Assembly: GCA_965213645.1 (NCBI GenBank)
Contig: CBDBZX010000002.1
Span: forward strand, 124,001 to 188,000
DNA length: 64,000 nt
From: CBDBZX01 sp965213645
GTDB lineage: Bacteria > Deinococcota > Deinococci > Deinococcales > Trueperaceae
Reading direction: 5' to 3'
This document shows positions 8,457 to 16,504 of the stretch, piece after piece (within the stretch, counting starts at the first letter, position 1; each line of letters begins with the position of its first letter). A model generated the notes under the pieces. It searched no databases and was not told the origin of the DNA. It worked only from the letters and a program-made list of their open reading frames with translations. The translations under genes and the position numbers were made by a program.

Positions 8457-9458
8457 CTACTCTAACCTAACCAGCGTCCGCCCCTGCGTCTTGCCTTGCA
8501 GAATCGCGTCTACCGCCTCGTCAAGTTCGTTCAAGGTAATTTCATCCGTCATCGCGCTCAAGTCTGGTTTCCACTCCCCCGCCAGCTTCTCCCAGACCTC
8601 TCTGCGCTTCGCCATCGGGCACTGCGCCGAGTCTATCCCTAAGAGGTTCGCGCCGCGCAGGATAAAAGGGAAGACTGTGAGGTCGAGTTTAGGTCCCGCT
8701 ACGAGCCCGCACGCCGCCGCCGACGCGCCCCATTTAAGCGACTTCATCACGTTCGTCAAGGTCGAGCCGCCCACCGTGTCGATTGCTCCACCCCAACGGC
8801 TTTTGAGCATCGGGCGCTTCTGCTCTTCGGACAACTCATGACGGTCTATGACCTCAGTTGCACCTAAGGACTTCAAGAGGTCATGGGCCTCCTCCGTGCC
8901 CGTGCTCGCCACCGTTTCAAAACCGAGCTTGCCTAAAAGCGCCACCGCGACGCTGCCCACGCCGCCCGTCGCGCCCGTCACCACAACAGGACCGCTCTCC
9001 TTCGTCAAGCCCTGTCCCAAAAGCGCGTCCAGACAGAGCGCGGCGGTGAGACCCGCCGTACCTAGCGCCATCGACTCACGCAGGCTGAGACCTTGCGGCA
9101 ACGGGATGACCCAAGCGGCAGGGACGCGGATCATCTGGCCGAAGCCCCCGTCCGTTTCCATGCCGAGGTCGTAACTTGTGACGATGACCTCGTCGCCTTC
9201 GTTGAAATCCGCGCTGTCCGAGGAGACAACCGTTCCCGCCGCGTCGATTCCCGGCGTGTGCGGGTAGTTCTTCGTGACGCCGGGGTTGCCCGTAGCGGAC
9301 AGCGCGTCCTTGTAGTTCAGCGATGAGTACGCAACTTTGACGGTCACGTCGCCTCCGGGGAGACTGCCAATTTCCAACTCTTGCAACGAGCGCGTCGTCT
9401 CGTCGCCCTCTTTTTCCACGCGGTAAGCTGTAAAGGTTTCTGACACTGTTTGAGACAT
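8457..9458 (-). CDS. Acrylyl-CoA reductase-like NADPH oxidoreductase (AcuI/YhdH family)
   Basis: Medium-chain dehydrogenase of 333 residues, zinc-free, of the AcuI/YhdH type that reduces acrylyl-CoA to propionyl-CoA. Motifs: SSLNYKDALSATGNPGVT near residue 45, PHTPGIDAAGTV, VTGATGGVGSVAVALLGKLG (NADPH loop) near 160, and RGANLLGIDSAQCPMAKR near 260, which is characteristic of the family. Start ATG 9458 has AGAGGTGAA upstream and a TATAGT box. Related to, but distinct from, the reductase at 1322-2357. Substrate is inferred from the family only. Confidence 0.88.
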   Translation of the reverse strand: MSQTVSETFTAYRVEKEGDETTRSLQELEIGSLPGGDVTVKVAYSSLNYKDALSATGNPGVTKNYPHTPGIDAAGTVVSSDSADFNEGDEVIVTSYDLGMETDGGFGQMIRVPAAWVIPLPQGLSLRESMALGTAGLTAALCLDALLGQGLTKESGPVVVTGATGGVGSVAVALLGKLGFETVASTGTEEAHDLLKSLGATEVIDRHELSEEQKRPMLKSRWGGAIDTVGGSTLTNVMKSLKWGASAAACGLVAGPKLDLTVFPFILRGANLLGIDSAQCPMAKRREVWEKLAGEWKPDLSAMTDEITLNELDEAVDAILQGKTQGRTLVRLE

Positions 9459-9478
9459 ACGTTCACCTCTCTGGCGTC

Positions 9479-9484
9479 ACTATA
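9479..9484 (-). promoter_or_regulatory. -10 box for the AcuI-like gene
   Basis: Minus strand TATAGT about 20 bases before the ATG at 9458, leaving a short leader that holds the AGAGGTG ribosome site. The -35 region is weak. Confidence 0.4.
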
Positions 9485-9555
9485 ACGGGTTTGAGAGAAG
9501 AGGTCTGACGGGTTGTACTTTGGAATCACGCGCGCTATAGAGGCTTTTAGTCTTT

Positions 9556-9614
9556 AGCTGTTAGTTTTTAGGTTTTGACTTTAGCTAACTGCTAAGAGCT
9601 AACACCTAACAGCT
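9556..9614. repeat. Inverted repeat AGCTGTTAG...CTAACAGCT
   Basis: AGCTGTTAG at 9556-9564 pairs with CTAACAGCT at 9606-9614; the intervening AT-rich stretch contains further TTAGCTAA-type words. A similar structure lies at 13624-13680. Confidence 0.55.
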
Positions 9615-9660
9615 TTATCTATCCAACCTCTTCTCGCCAAGCGTGTACAATAAACCTACA

Positions 9661-10278
9661 TTGAACACCCCTTCACACGCACTCATCGGCGCGGCGCTCC
9701 GCAAGGGCTATGGGAAACGCTGGGGCATACCTCTTTCGGCGGTGCTTTGGGGCTCGGTTGCGCCGGACATTCCCTTGTATCTGCTCTCTGTCGGCGGCGG
9801 GCTTTTCTACACGCAACTGCTGGGGATGGAGGCTAGGGCGGCGGCTGAGCTGATGTTCGACGACCTCTTTTTTAACAGCCTCTGGTGGAAGGGGTTGCAC
9901 AACCTCTTGCACGCGCCCTTTGTTGTGCTGGCCGGGCTGGGATTAACTTGGAACTCGAGAGGCTCGAGCCCCACTGAAACAGGCTCGAGCGCAGAGCGCA
10001 TCCGCCACTGGCTCTTCTGGTTCTTCGCCGCCTGTTTAGTCCACAGCGTCATCGACATTTTGACCCACGCGATGGACGGGCCGCTCATCTTGTTTCCTCT
10101 CAACTGGAATTTGCGCTTTCAGAGCCCCATAAGTTATTGGGACCCGGATTATTACGGCGTACCCTTCACCATTTTTGAACTCACCCTCGACGTTGTGTTG
10201 CTCATTTACTTGTTGCTTCCCCCGGCGCGGCGCTGGTTGAGTAACCGGCTGAAGCCAAACCGACCTCAGCAGAATTAA
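9661..10278 (+). CDS. Multi-pass membrane protein, possibly DUF4184-like
   Basis: About 205 residues with four to five hydrophobic helices. The N-terminus NTPSHALIGAALRKGYGK, then WGSVAPDIPLYLL, KGLHNLLHAPF, LVHSVIDILTHAMDG and the C-terminal FPLNWNLRFQSPISYWDPDYYG give repeated His/Asp motifs. These resemble membrane-bound metal-dependent hydrolase-like families (DUF4184/YdjM group). TTG 9661 is preferred because relatives begin with (M)NTPSHA and TACAAT lies 9 bases upstream, a leaderless arrangement. GTG 9643 is an in-frame alternative. Neither start has a Shine-Dalgarno. Confidence 0.7.
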   Translation: MNTPSHALIGAALRKGYGKRWGIPLSAVLWGSVAPDIPLYLLSVGGGLFYTQLLGMEARAAAELMFDDLFFNSLWWKGLHNLLHAPFVVLAGLGLTWNSRGSSPTETGSSAERIRHWLFWFFAACLVHSVIDILTHAMDGPLILFPLNWNLRFQSPISYWDPDYYGVPFTIFELTLDVVLLIYLLLPPARRWLSNRLKPNRPQQN

Positions 10279-10364
10279 GAGCACACGGGTGTGAACGCCG
10301 CCTGCACGCAACTGTCTCCGAAACGCTTGATAGAAGGCGCGTCGCTCGTTATGCTTGACGCTAA

Positions 10365-10380
10365 CCCACCCCCCCAGGGG
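10365..10380 (+). promoter_or_regulatory. Possible CsoR operator upstream of copZ
   Basis: A C-run followed by A and GGGG (CCCACCCCCCCAGGGG), close to the G/C inverted-repeat style of CsoR operators, with a TTGACG -35-like box just upstream at 10355-10360. It lies 26 bases before copZ and would let CsoR repress its own operon. This is inference. Confidence 0.4.
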
Positions 10381-10406
10381 CTTGTTTGAACCGATAGGAG
10401 CTAAGG

Positions 10407-10631
10407 ATGCCAGAACGTAAAATCAAACTCAACGTCGAAGGAATGACCTGCGAGCACTGCCAGAAAGCGGTGAAAGAGGCGTTAGAAGGTGTACCCGGCA
10501 CGGAAAGCGCCACTGTAGACCTGGAAAGTGGTACGGCTACAGTCGAAGGCTCACCTGACGTGCAACTGCTCATCCGCATGGTGGAAGAAGAGGGCTACAA
10601 CGCCACGCTCGACACGCAACGCGCCCTCTAG
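10407..10631 (+). CDS. copZ: Copper chaperone, heavy-metal-associated domain
   Basis: A 74-residue single HMA domain of the CopZ/Atx1 type with the metal-binding motif GMTCEHCQKAV (CxxC) near residue 13 and the ferredoxin-like pattern ending VEEEGYNATL. It carries Cu(I) in the cytoplasm to exporters or to CsoR. AGGAG lies 7 bases before the ATG. csoR follows after four bases, the same order as the Thermus thermophilus copZ-csoR-copA operon, but no copper ATPase gene follows; a terminator ends the unit instead. Confidence 0.92.
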   Translation: MPERKIKLNVEGMTCEHCQKAVKEALEGVPGTESATVDLESGTATVEGSPDVQLLIRMVEEEGYNATLDTQRAL

Positions 10632-10635
10632 AGAG

Positions 10636-10938
10636 GTGGCCGCACCTCATCAAGGCTGTTTGCACCTTGACCCGAACACGCGCCAAGACGCCACGCGGCG
10701 CTTGAAAAGTGCCAAAGGGCATTTAGAAGGGGTCTTACGGATGTTAGAAGACCCCGATGTCTACTGTGTGGACGTACTCAAACAAGTCAAGGCGGTACAA
10801 GGGGCGCTCAGCAAGGTCAACGACCAGGTCTTGCGCTCGCACATCCGCGACCATGTGGTGACGGCGGCAGAGCGCGGCGACGCGGAGAAGATCGTCGAAG
10901 AGTTGATGGAAGCTTTGAAGTATCAAGCGCGGGTGTAG
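10636..10938 (+). CDS. csoR: Copper-sensing transcriptional repressor CsoR
   Basis: 100-residue all-helical CsoR/RcnR-family repressor that releases DNA on Cu(I) binding. The GTG at 10636 is chosen since the frame is closed by overlap with copZ further up. Motifs: RRLKSAKGHLEGVLRMLED near residue 21 and VYCVDVLKQVKAVQGALSKV near 42. Metal ligands by alignment are Cys44, His69 and His73, i.e. Cys-His-His instead of the usual Cys-His-Cys, as described for Thermus CsoR. It is downstream of copZ and ends just before a hairpin terminator. Confidence 0.9.
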   Translation: MAAPHQGCLHLDPNTRQDATRRLKSAKGHLEGVLRMLEDPDVYCVDVLKQVKAVQGALSKVNDQVLRSHIRDHVVTAAERGDAEKIVEELMEALKYQARV

Positions 10939-10988
10939 CGCCGCTCTAGCCTTCGTTTGACCTCTTGGTTTGTAATCAATTTAGGGTG

Positions 10989-11027
10989 ACTCGAGCTACA
11001 CGTCAGCGTGTTGTGGCTCGAGTTTTT
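10989..11027 (+). terminator. Rho-independent terminator of copZ-csoR
   Basis: Stem ACTCGAGCTACA / TTGTGGCTCGAGT (one G-T pair) around a 10-base loop, followed by TTTTTGTTTG. Confidence 0.85.
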
Positions 11028-11042
11028 GTTTGTCCCCGTGCT

Positions 11043-11056
11043 TGTAACCGATTACG
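11043..11056. promoter_or_regulatory. LacI-family operator-like palindrome, distal
   Basis: TGTAACCGATTACG, an inverted repeat with central CG, matching the TGTAANCGNTTACA pattern of LacI/GalR operators. It lies 110 bases upstream of the promoter and could allow looping with the site at 11201. Confidence 0.5.
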
Positions 11057-11155
11057 AAAAGATGTGTTGCTGAATTCTCGCTGTCACTCACCTCTCGGTT
11101 TTTAGGCACAATTGGCGGATTACGAGAATTTAACCTTGAAAATTGGCATAAGCTC

Positions 11156-11184
11156 TTGACAAATTATCTCAGAAAGGATTAAGC
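11156..11184 (+). promoter_or_regulatory. Promoter of the sugar regulator/transport locus
   Basis: TTGACA at 11156-11161, a 17-base spacer and a weak -10 (TTAAGC, 11179-11184). The operator at 11201 would cover the start of transcription. A second TATAAA-like box lies at 11222. Confidence 0.45.
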
Positions 11185-11200
11185 TACAACAAAGCAAAAT

Positions 11201-11214
11201 TGTAAGCGGTTACA
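11201..11214. promoter_or_regulatory. LacI-family operator, proximal
   Basis: Perfect TGTAAGCGGTTACA-type inverted repeat (TGTAA / TTACA arms) just downstream of the TTGACA promoter and 60 bases before the LacI gene, a position that blocks transcription. Suggests autoregulation and control of the downstream transport genes. Confidence 0.65.
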
Positions 11215-11275
11215 AAATAAGTATAAAGATAGTCGCTCCACCTCTCGATTCGGCGAGGGTGTGCTCGAGGTCAAC

Positions 11276-12274
11276 ATGGCTCTGCCTAAACTCAACCTAT
11301 CCAAACCTAACAAAGCAACCATTGCCGATGTTGCGAAAGCGTCGGGTGTCTCTACGGGTACGGTGAGCCGCGTGTTGAATAGCAGACCTGGCGTCAAAGC
11401 GCAGACCCAAGCGCACGTTTTAGCGACGATTGAAAAGCTCGGCTACAAACCGGACGCCGCCGCCCGCGAACTCTCCGCGAATCAGGGGAGTCGTATCGGC
11501 TTGCACGTCGCGACGGGTGAGCGGCGCATGGTGCTGATTCCTTACTTCATGCTCTTTTTGGAGCATTTAATAGAAGAACTGCAAAAAGATGGCTTTCGGC
11601 TGTTTGAAATTCCCTCCCGCCCGGACGGATTACCCGAATATCTCACGGACGGCATGGTGCTTTTGGGTGCATACGAGGATGATCCGCGTGTAGCTTACTT
11701 GCAAAAAGAGGATGTTCCCTTCGTCCTCGTCGGTCACAGCGGTGAGGTGCGTTCGGTCGCGCCCGATGATGTGGATGGCGGTAGGCAGGCGGCGGCGCAC
11801 CTACTCAAGTTGGGGCACACAGACATCGTCCACGTGAGCGGGTTTACGAACTCTCAAGCCTCGTTTGACCGTTATGAGGGGCTTAGAGCGGTGTTGGGGG
11901 AGGCGGGGCTCGAGTTCTCCAAAGATTACCTCCTAGACGGCGAATTCACCTCTTTGGGCGCGTACCGCTCACTGCGCAAAGCGTACGAGAAAGGGTTGCG
12001 TTTTAGCGCGGTCTTCGCCGCCTCGGACGAGATGGCGTTAGGCGTCATCGCGGCGCTAGAAGATGTAGGTTTGCGCGTTCCCGCTGACGTGTCGGTGGTC
12101 GGCTTCGACGACTTGCCCGGCGTGGCGGACAAGCTCACGACGGTACGTCAAGACATCGCGCAGATCGCCGCTGCCACTGTGAACCTCTTGCAAGAGGGGT
12201 TGCGGGGTGAGCCGATTCGTCACCAGATCATGCCTGTACAGCTCGTGGTTCGCAATACGACTTGGAGGAGGTGA
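11276..12274 (+). CDS. LacI/GalR-family transcriptional regulator
   Basis: 332-residue sugar-responsive repressor. The helix-turn-helix TIADVAKASGVSTGTVSRVL lies near residue 18, the hinge helix VLATIEKLGYKPDAAARELS near 50, and the periplasmic-binding-like core includes DDVDGGRQAAAHLLKLGH and FDDLPGVADKLTTVRQDIAQ. ATG 11276 is preferred over GTG 11261 because GAGG lies 6 bases before it. It heads a locus of sugar ABC genes and an amylo-glucosidase-like enzyme and probably binds the TGTAANCGNTTACA sites upstream. The inducer is unknown, likely an alpha-glucoside. Confidence 0.92.
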   Translation: MALPKLNLSKPNKATIADVAKASGVSTGTVSRVLNSRPGVKAQTQAHVLATIEKLGYKPDAAARELSANQGSRIGLHVATGERRMVLIPYFMLFLEHLIEELQKDGFRLFEIPSRPDGLPEYLTDGMVLLGAYEDDPRVAYLQKEDVPFVLVGHSGEVRSVAPDDVDGGRQAAAHLLKLGHTDIVHVSGFTNSQASFDRYEGLRAVLGEAGLEFSKDYLLDGEFTSLGAYRSLRKAYEKGLRFSAVFAASDEMALGVIAALEDVGLRVPADVSVVGFDDLPGVADKLTTVRQDIAQIAAATVNLLQEGLRGEPIRHQIMPVQLVVRNTTWRR

Positions 12275-12342
12275 GTTTGATCCAACTGTAATGTCCACCC
12301 GTCCGCCCGAACTTCGCACTCTACCCACTCTGGAGGAACACC

Positions 12343-13566
12343 GTGAAACTTGCTGTAACGCTACTTTTGGGACTTTTAGCTTCAACTGCCTTGTGTCAAA
12401 CGACCGTCCGCATCACCGGCTACGGCGGGCAAGACCCGGCGATTGTCAACCGCCTCATCAACGAGGTGATCGGTGAAGATTTACAGGCTGAGGGCATCAC
12501 CGTTCAGTACGAGCCTGTCGAGGGTGACTACAACGCGGGGCTCTTTAACGCCCTCTCCGCAGGTACGGCGGGCGACATCCTCTATATTCCCGCTGAGACC
12601 GCACCCGGCATCTTGGCGACGGGCACGGTCCTTCCCTTAAACGACGTGGTGGATACGGAGCCGTTCATAGACACGCTCATGGAACCCTTCACCCTGGACG
12701 GGCAGGTCTACGGCGTCCCCAAAGATTTCAACACCTTGGCGGTCTTCTACAACGAAGACCTGTTCGACGAGGCGGGCGTGGACTATCCGAATGAAAACGA
12801 CACTTGGGAGTCTTTCGCCGAGAAGCTGCGCGGCGTTAGCGAACTCGGCGACGATGTCGAGGGCGCGTGCGTCGTCGCCGACCTCGCCCGCATGGGACCG
12901 TTCGCCTTCGCCGACGGCTGGCAGACGTTCACGCAGGACAGTTCTACAGACCTGCAAAGCCAAGCCTTTGTCGATGCGTTCACCTGGTACACCGGACTGG
13001 TGCAAGAGGGCGCGGCGGTGCTCTCTACCGACTTAGGCCAGGACTGGGCGGGGGGCTGCTTCGGCACGGGTAATACCGGGGTAGCGATCGAAGGGGCCTG
13101 GATTTTGGGCTACCTGCGCGATACCGCCCCTAACTTGCAGTACGGCACGACCTTTTTGCCCGTCGCACCCTCGGGCGAAACCGGCAACTACACCTATACG
13201 GTGGCGTATGGCGTCAACGCCACCTCGTCCAATCAGGAGGCGGCCTTGACTGTTTTAGAGGCGCTGACCAGCGAAGAGGCGCAGCAGTGGGTTTTGGAGA
13301 ACGGCCTCGCCATCCCCAGCCGCGAAAGCCTGGAGGACAACCCCTACTTCCAAGAGGACACGCCCGAAGCCCAGGCGAACCGCATCATCTATGAGGGCGC
13401 GACGCGCGGCAACGTCCAGAGCTACCAGTTCGGCGCGGTCGGTACCGACTTCGTGACGCCTATCAATACCGCTATTAACGCCGTCGCTACGGGTCAAGCC
13501 GACGTCACGCCCGCCTTGGAGCAAGCGCAGAGCGAGGTCGACGCGCTGGTCCAGCGGGCGCAGTAG
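12343..13566 (+). CDS. Sugar ABC transporter substrate-binding protein (family 1)
   Basis: 407 residues, exported by an 18-residue signal peptide (MKLAVTLLLGLLASTALC). Typical family-1 features: TVRITGYGGQDPA at the mature N-terminus, GDILYIPAETAPGI, FTLDGQVYGVPKDFNTLAVFYN and DTWESFAEKL. It delivers sugar to the permeases encoded next. The GTG start has GGAGGA upstream. The signal peptide lacks a lipobox cysteine followed by the usual small residues (the only candidate is ALCQ), so a soluble rather than lipid-anchored protein is likely, though lipidation is not excluded. Confidence 0.92.
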   Translation: MKLAVTLLLGLLASTALCQTTVRITGYGGQDPAIVNRLINEVIGEDLQAEGITVQYEPVEGDYNAGLFNALSAGTAGDILYIPAETAPGILATGTVLPLNDVVDTEPFIDTLMEPFTLDGQVYGVPKDFNTLAVFYNEDLFDEAGVDYPNENDTWESFAEKLRGVSELGDDVEGACVVADLARMGPFAFADGWQTFTQDSSTDLQSQAFVDAFTWYTGLVQEGAAVLSTDLGQDWAGGCFGTGNTGVAIEGAWILGYLRDTAPNLQYGTTFLPVAPSGETGNYTYTVAYGVNATSSNQEAALTVLEALTSEEAQQWVLENGLAIPSRESLEDNPYFQEDTPEAQANRIIYEGATRGNVQSYQFGAVGTDFVTPINTAINAVATGQADVTPALEQAQSEVDALVQRAQ

Positions 13567-13623
13567 ACATGTTTGCACTCGCTGTTGAGTAACTGAAGAA
13601 AAGCCGGGTTGAATAAGCCGTTG

Positions 13624-13680
13624 GGTATTAGCTGTTAGCAAAGGCTTTTGGCTAATACCTGAGGGCTGACCGCTAACAGC
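13624..13680. repeat. Nested inverted repeat, AGCTGTTAGC type
   Basis: GGTATTAGC (13624) pairs with GCTAATACC (13651), and GCTGTTAGC (13631) pairs with GCTAACAGC (13672). Similar words form the repeat at 9556-9614. It sits between the binding protein and permease genes, where it could reduce downstream expression. Confidence 0.55.
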
Positions 13681-13744
13681 CTTTCGTACAGGCGACTTTA
13701 TCCGTAAAGCTCTTCAAATCCCCTAGCTTTGGAGGTGAGACCCC

Positions 13745-14839
13745 ATGAATCAGCGGTTCCGGGACGCGCTAGCAGGCTACCTCTTTCTCGCGCCCTTCTT
13801 GCTCACGTTAGGCGTCTTTTTCATCTACGCCTTTGTGCGCGCAGTTGTCTTTAGCTTCACCAATTACAACCTCTTCAACATCAACAATCTGGAATTTATC
13901 GGCCTGCAAAACTACATCAATCTGTTTCAGAGTGACAACTTCTTGCGCGCGCTTTTCAACACGGTCGTGTTCGCAACCGTCGTGACGGCGTTGCAAACCA
14001 TCGGCGCACTGCTGATGGCGTCCGTTCTCAACCAGAAGGTGCGCGGCTTGGGTTTTTTCCGCGCCGCGTTCTACATGCCGAGCGTGACCAGCAGCGTCGT
14101 CATCACGCTCATCTTTTTATGGCTCTTTCAGCGCACCGGCCTTATCAACTATCTCGTCACGCAGTTTCTCACCTATCTACCGCTTATCGCCGTGTTCTTG
14201 ACTGTCCTAGTCGTAGCCCAACTCGCGCAGGTGTGGTTTGAACGTGCCCGCAACCTGCCCGCCGGCTGGCTCGACCCCGCCCTCTTGGTTATCTCGATGT
14301 TAGTGGCGCTAGCCGGGACCTTTCTGCTCAATATAAGCGGCGTGATCGCGCCGAGAGACGTTGCGCCCATCGGCTTTATCTGGCTCAACACCCAGCAGAG
14401 CGTCGGCCTGATCGGGCTGCCGCTCATCGTCATTATGTTTCAGAACATCTTCACGACCATGCCCACCTTTATGCTGATGTTTTTAGCCGCGCTTCAAGAC
14501 GTGCCCAAGTCCTACTACGAGGCGGCGTCACTCGACGGCGCAACCGCTTGGCAGCAGTTTCGCCACATCACGGTGCCCTCCGTGCAGCCCGTGACCTTTC
14601 TGGTGGTGACGCTCGGGCTCATCGGCACCTTGCAGATGTTCGACCAGGTCGCTATTTTCGGCGACGCAGCACCGCTCGAGTCGATCATCACCTTGGCGTA
14701 CTTCGTCTACAACCGGATGTTCCCCGGCGGGCAGCTGCCCGAGGTCGGCTTCGCGTCGGCGGCGGCGATGTTCTTGGCGGTCTTGACGCTCATCGTGGTG
14801 CTCATTCAGCGCGTCTTCATCCCCTCGGAGCGGCGCTGA
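13745..14839 (+). CDS. Sugar ABC transporter permease, MalF-like, with membrane insertion
   Basis: 364 residues, about 70 longer than usual for this family. Start ATG has GGAGGTGAG upstream. Helix 1 (LFLAPFLLTLGVFFIYAFV) and the early core look normal. Between about residues 135 and 215 is an insertion with two hydrophobic segments (LIAVFLTVLVVAQLAQVWF and a LLVISMLVALAGTFLLNI stretch). The permease EAA loop is intact (YYEAASLDGATAWQQFRHI). Its stop overlaps the next start by one base (TGATG). The ATPase gene is not in this window. Confidence 0.9.
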   Translation: MNQRFRDALAGYLFLAPFLLTLGVFFIYAFVRAVVFSFTNYNLFNINNLEFIGLQNYINLFQSDNFLRALFNTVVFATVVTALQTIGALLMASVLNQKVRGLGFFRAAFYMPSVTSSVVITLIFLWLFQRTGLINYLVTQFLTYLPLIAVFLTVLVVAQLAQVWFERARNLPAGWLDPALLVISMLVALAGTFLLNISGVIAPRDVAPIGFIWLNTQQSVGLIGLPLIVIMFQNIFTTMPTFMLMFLAALQDVPKSYYEAASLDGATAWQQFRHITVPSVQPVTFLVVTLGLIGTLQMFDQVAIFGDAAPLESIITLAYFVYNRMFPGGQLPEVGFASAAAMFLAVLTLIVVLIQRVFIPSERR

Positions 14840-16281
14840 TGGCGGTTCGCAACGCGCCACGGGGCGCAGGTTCCTTTGCCACTCGCGCCGACTTCGAACG
14901 CTGGCACGCCCGCCGCCGCTGGGCGCGGGCCGGATTGGTCTACCTGGCGATGCTCTTTTTCGCAGTGGTGCTTTTGGGCCCCATTCTCTTCGCAGCGTTC
15001 TCGAGCCTCAAAACCAACCCCTTGGACTATCCTCCCACGCTGAACATCCCGCAGCTCTCCCCGGCCAACTGGTCGGCGGCGGGGCGCTTGGGCGCAGCGG
15101 GCGAGGGCGGACGCTGGTTCGGCGGCTTCGCCCCCGGCGCGGAGGTGCCCTTTAGCGTCACCTACTTCGTCCCCGAAGGGCAGGAGCCCGAGACGCCCGA
15201 AGTGGTCGTGTCGCGCCGCCGCAGCGGAGGCTTGCAGGCTGCGCAGCAGATCGAGTTCGCCGCCGACTACGCCGAACTTAGTGACGTTCGGGAAACGTCC
15301 AGAGAGCCCGGCAGCGGCGAGATACGCGGTGAGAGCGTTCAAGGGCAGATCGTGTCTTACGAATTTACGGTGACGTATCCAGGCGACGGTCCCGAGGTGG
15401 AGACTTTGCCGGTGGACATCACCGCGCCCGTCAATCAGCGCTACATCGACGCGACGCTCGCCCCTTCGCGGCTCGAGCGCCGAGGCCGCGTCGTCTCCTA
15501 CGACACCATCACCCCCGGCGCGATCGGCTACGTGTTTCGCAACTACGTGCGCGTTTTCAACGAGGTCAAAAGCGTCACCACCGGACAGAGCCTCTTCTGG
15601 GCCTGGACGCTCAACTCGTTTTTTGTCGCGATCATGCGGGTGCTCTCGACGCTGCTGTTCGCGTCGATGGCGGGCTACGCACTGGCGCGGCTCGCGTTTC
15701 CGGGGAAAACTTTCATCTTCTTCGCGCTGCTTTTCAGCATGATGATCCCCGGCCAGGTCACCTTCATCTCGAACTACCTGGTCTTGCGTGACGGCATCTT
15801 CGGGTTGACGCAGCTCTTCGGCGTGCAGACGCTCCTCAACTCCATCTGGGGGGTGATCATCGGCGGGGCGAGCGGCTCGGCTCTGGTCGCCGCCGCGATG
15901 GTCTTTCTGATGAAGCAGTTTTTCGAGTCCATCCCCAACGAGGTCGAAGAGGCCGCCATGATCGACGGCGCGAACCACTGGCAGCGCTACTGGCGCGTCG
16001 TCTTGCCGATGGCGCGGCCCGCTTTGGGTGCGGTGGCGATTCTCAGCTTTCAAGGGGCCTGGAACGAGTTCTTCTGGCCCTTCATTGTGCTGACCACGCC
16101 CGAAGACATCAAAACGCTGCCTATCGGCCTGCTGACGTTCCGGGAGGTTTACGGCGCGACGGGCGACTGGGGGCTCATTCTCGCGGGCGCTATCTTGAGC
16201 GCACTGCCTATTATCATCCTCTTCGTGGTGTTTCAGCGATACTTTTTGGAAGGGGTGTCGTACGGGGGAAGTAAGGAATAA
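14839..16281 (+). CDS. Sugar ABC transporter permease, MalG-like, with large extracytoplasmic insertion
   Basis: 480 residues, where relatives are near 280. Helix 1 spans about residues 31-53. Then comes a polar stretch of about 190 residues (roughly 57-250) rich in beta-type sequence (VPFSVTYFVPEGQ, VVSYDTITPGAIGYVF) that should lie outside the membrane. After that the normal core resumes with SLFWAWTLNSFFVAIM and the EAA motif EEAAMIDGANHWQRYWRVV. The loop may contact the binding protein, as the MalF P2 loop does, but it is in the other subunit here. ATG 14839 overlaps the stop of the upstream permease, so both are co-translated. Confidence 0.9.
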   Translation: MAVRNAPRGAGSFATRADFERWHARRRWARAGLVYLAMLFFAVVLLGPILFAAFSSLKTNPLDYPPTLNIPQLSPANWSAAGRLGAAGEGGRWFGGFAPGAEVPFSVTYFVPEGQEPETPEVVVSRRRSGGLQAAQQIEFAADYAELSDVRETSREPGSGEIRGESVQGQIVSYEFTVTYPGDGPEVETLPVDITAPVNQRYIDATLAPSRLERRGRVVSYDTITPGAIGYVFRNYVRVFNEVKSVTTGQSLFWAWTLNSFFVAIMRVLSTLLFASMAGYALARLAFPGKTFIFFALLFSMMIPGQVTFISNYLVLRDGIFGLTQLFGVQTLLNSIWGVIIGGASGSALVAAAMVFLMKQFFESIPNEVEEAAMIDGANHWQRYWRVVLPMARPALGAVAILSFQGAWNEFFWPFIVLTTPEDIKTLPIGLLTFREVYGATGDWGLILAGAILSALPIIILFVVFQRYFLEGVSYGGSKE

Positions 16282-16310
16282 GGAGCGTGTCAGCGTGTCA
16301 GCTTACGCAA

Positions 16311-16394
16311 GTTTTGGCTCTGCCAAACCGTTCGTTCCCTTTCGCATTCGCGAAAATTACGTAAACGGGAGATTACATAACCAGCTCGACTGGA
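16311..16394. repeat. Dispersed repeat, family 2, copy 2
   Basis: Shares GTTTTG, CCGTTCGTT, the TTCGCGAAAATTAC block and the end ATTACATAACCAGCTCGACTGGA with 8233-8284. It lies between the permease gene and the glucosidase gene. Confidence 0.55.
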
Positions 16395-16504
16395 CTTCAG
16401 CTAGTCAGGAGAGGGCTGAAGGGCTGACTCGCTGAGATGCTGACCTGCTTATCCAGTCAGACAAGCAACGTTAAACCCACTCATGTCACTAGTGAGGCAC
16501 ACCC

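Noticed and set aside
14548..14838. Extended N-terminus for the MalG-like permease
   Set aside because: The region is coding for the upstream MalF-like permease in another frame; the ATG at 14839 overlaps its stop codon and fits the family.
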